A DNA stretch of 64,000 nt from Adiantum capillus-veneris (lineage: Eukaryota; Streptophyta; Polypodiopsida; Polypodiales; Pteridaceae): the NCBI GenBank assembly GCA_014529385.2, contig CM043956.1, positions 86,107,721 to 86,171,720 of the forward strand, written 5' to 3'. The position numbers were made by a program, and so were the translations under genes. Positions within the stretch are counted from its first letter, which is position 1, and the number at the start of each line of letters is the position of its first letter. Positions 63,456 through 64,000 of this stretch are shown piece by piece. The notes beneath the pieces are model-generated. The model saw only the letters and a program-made list of their open reading frames with translations. It did no database searches and was not told the DNA's origin.

Positions 63456-64000
63456 GAAGGCAATGGCCAAAGTTGATAAGTACAAGAATTCCAAAGAAGA
63501 AAGAAAATCTTTCCATTAAGCTTGTGGCCTCAAAGCTACAAACAGATGTGGAACCCATTGTGGATGCTTACATAAGGGGTAAAACGGTGTCTAATGCATA
63601 TGTTGATGGTGGAGCTCAAATGTGTGTCATCACAGAAAAATCAATGAATAGGTTATGGCTTGAAATTACAAAGTCCTCTAATTGTCAAGCTAGGCTAGCC
63701 AACAAGTCAAGTGTGAAGTGTTTGGGGATCATTGAAAATGTAAAAGTCGTTGTATGTAACATAGATGCACGAGTGGATATGTATGTCATGCCAGCTAAGG
63801 GGGAGGGCTATCCCATCATCCTAGGGAGGCCTTGGATCATTGCTATGAATGCAGATCAAAAATGGGGAAGTGGTCGTTTGATTCTTCAGAAGGGTCAAAT
63901 GGTGGTGTATGATTGGCGAGAAGGAAAGCAACTAGATATCAACTATGAAACCACAGCAGATGAAGAGAGCGAGGAGGAGAGTCCTTACTCAAGTGATGAG
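63456..64000 (+). CDS. pol: G protease and linker (partial, runs off the window)
   Basis: Read in the frame that carries WPQLLHLSAKVRRQW: TDVEPIVDAYIRGKTVSNAY, VDGGAQMCVITEKSMNRLWL (active site DGGA, about 63610), ARLANKSSVKCLGIIENVKV, GYPIILGRPWIIAMNADQKW. The acidic linker DEESEEESPYSSDE reaches the window end. Same order as F (20280-20720). No break is seen within this part. Confidence 0.75.

Larger units (their letters stand above)
59982..64000 (+). mobile_element. Element G: Tat-like Ty3/gypsy retrotransposon, 5' part
   Basis: The LTR (about 59982-61534) is followed by a PBS (61540), LORF-b, LORF-a, gag (62178) and protease, in that order, cut by the window end. Gag and protease blocks are homologous to those of E and F. 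The LTR belongs with H and with the inverted fragment. It is the least damaged Tat-like leader in the window, with both LORFs open. Confidence 0.8.

Overview
The window looks like intergenic DNA of a large, repeat-rich land-plant genome. It contains plant-type Ty3/gypsy and Ty1/copia LTR retrotransposons, an intron-containing CACTA transposon, very many (CT)n/(GA)n and (CA)n tracts, and no intact host gene. A non-seed vascular plant such as a fern is my best guess, from general impression only; the sequence does not prove it. Nearly every base-pair I can explain belongs to a transposable element inserted in another one.

Left block (1-28.5 kb), plus strand. Element E is a decayed Ty3/gypsy element of the Tat-like type with two RNase H domains (LTRs 1161-3983 and 10118-11286 + 26848-28525). 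Its 3' LTR is split by a second element of the same type, F (LTRs 11287-13733 and 24215-26847). The leader of F carries a tandem duplication and a copia-type element, I (14190-18391, TSD GGTTC), which has three LTRs and no RT or integrase.

Central block (31.8-58.9 kb) is a four-level nest. The minus-strand gypsy element A (58184-about 58915 and about 33420-33963) is split by the minus-strand gypsy element B (33964-58183, LTRs of about 2.0 kb). The RNase H region of B is split by the plus-strand CACTA element C (37671-52022, TSD CAC). The TNP2-type transposase gene of C is split by the plus-strand LTR element D (41566-50612, two 593-bp LTRs, TSD CCAAT), which encodes gag and protease only. C also carries a fragment of a host HIPP-type heavy-metal-domain gene that ends in a CaaX-like tetrapeptide.

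Right block (59-64 kb): an inverted LTR fragment (59039-59481) faces a related LTR (about 59982-61534). The latter begins element G, a plus-strand Tat-like element whose leader ORFs, gag and protease run to the window end. A related, probably solo, LTR (H) lies at about 30224-31753 on the minus strand.

The most unusual signal is a pair of related small ORFs, about 70 codons each, called here LORF-a and LORF-b. They occur between the transcription start region and gag in F, G and B, on both strands and in elements whose RT domains are very different. In B they lie inside the LTR and overlap by ATGA. I do not recognise this module. All calls are by eye; no database search was run.
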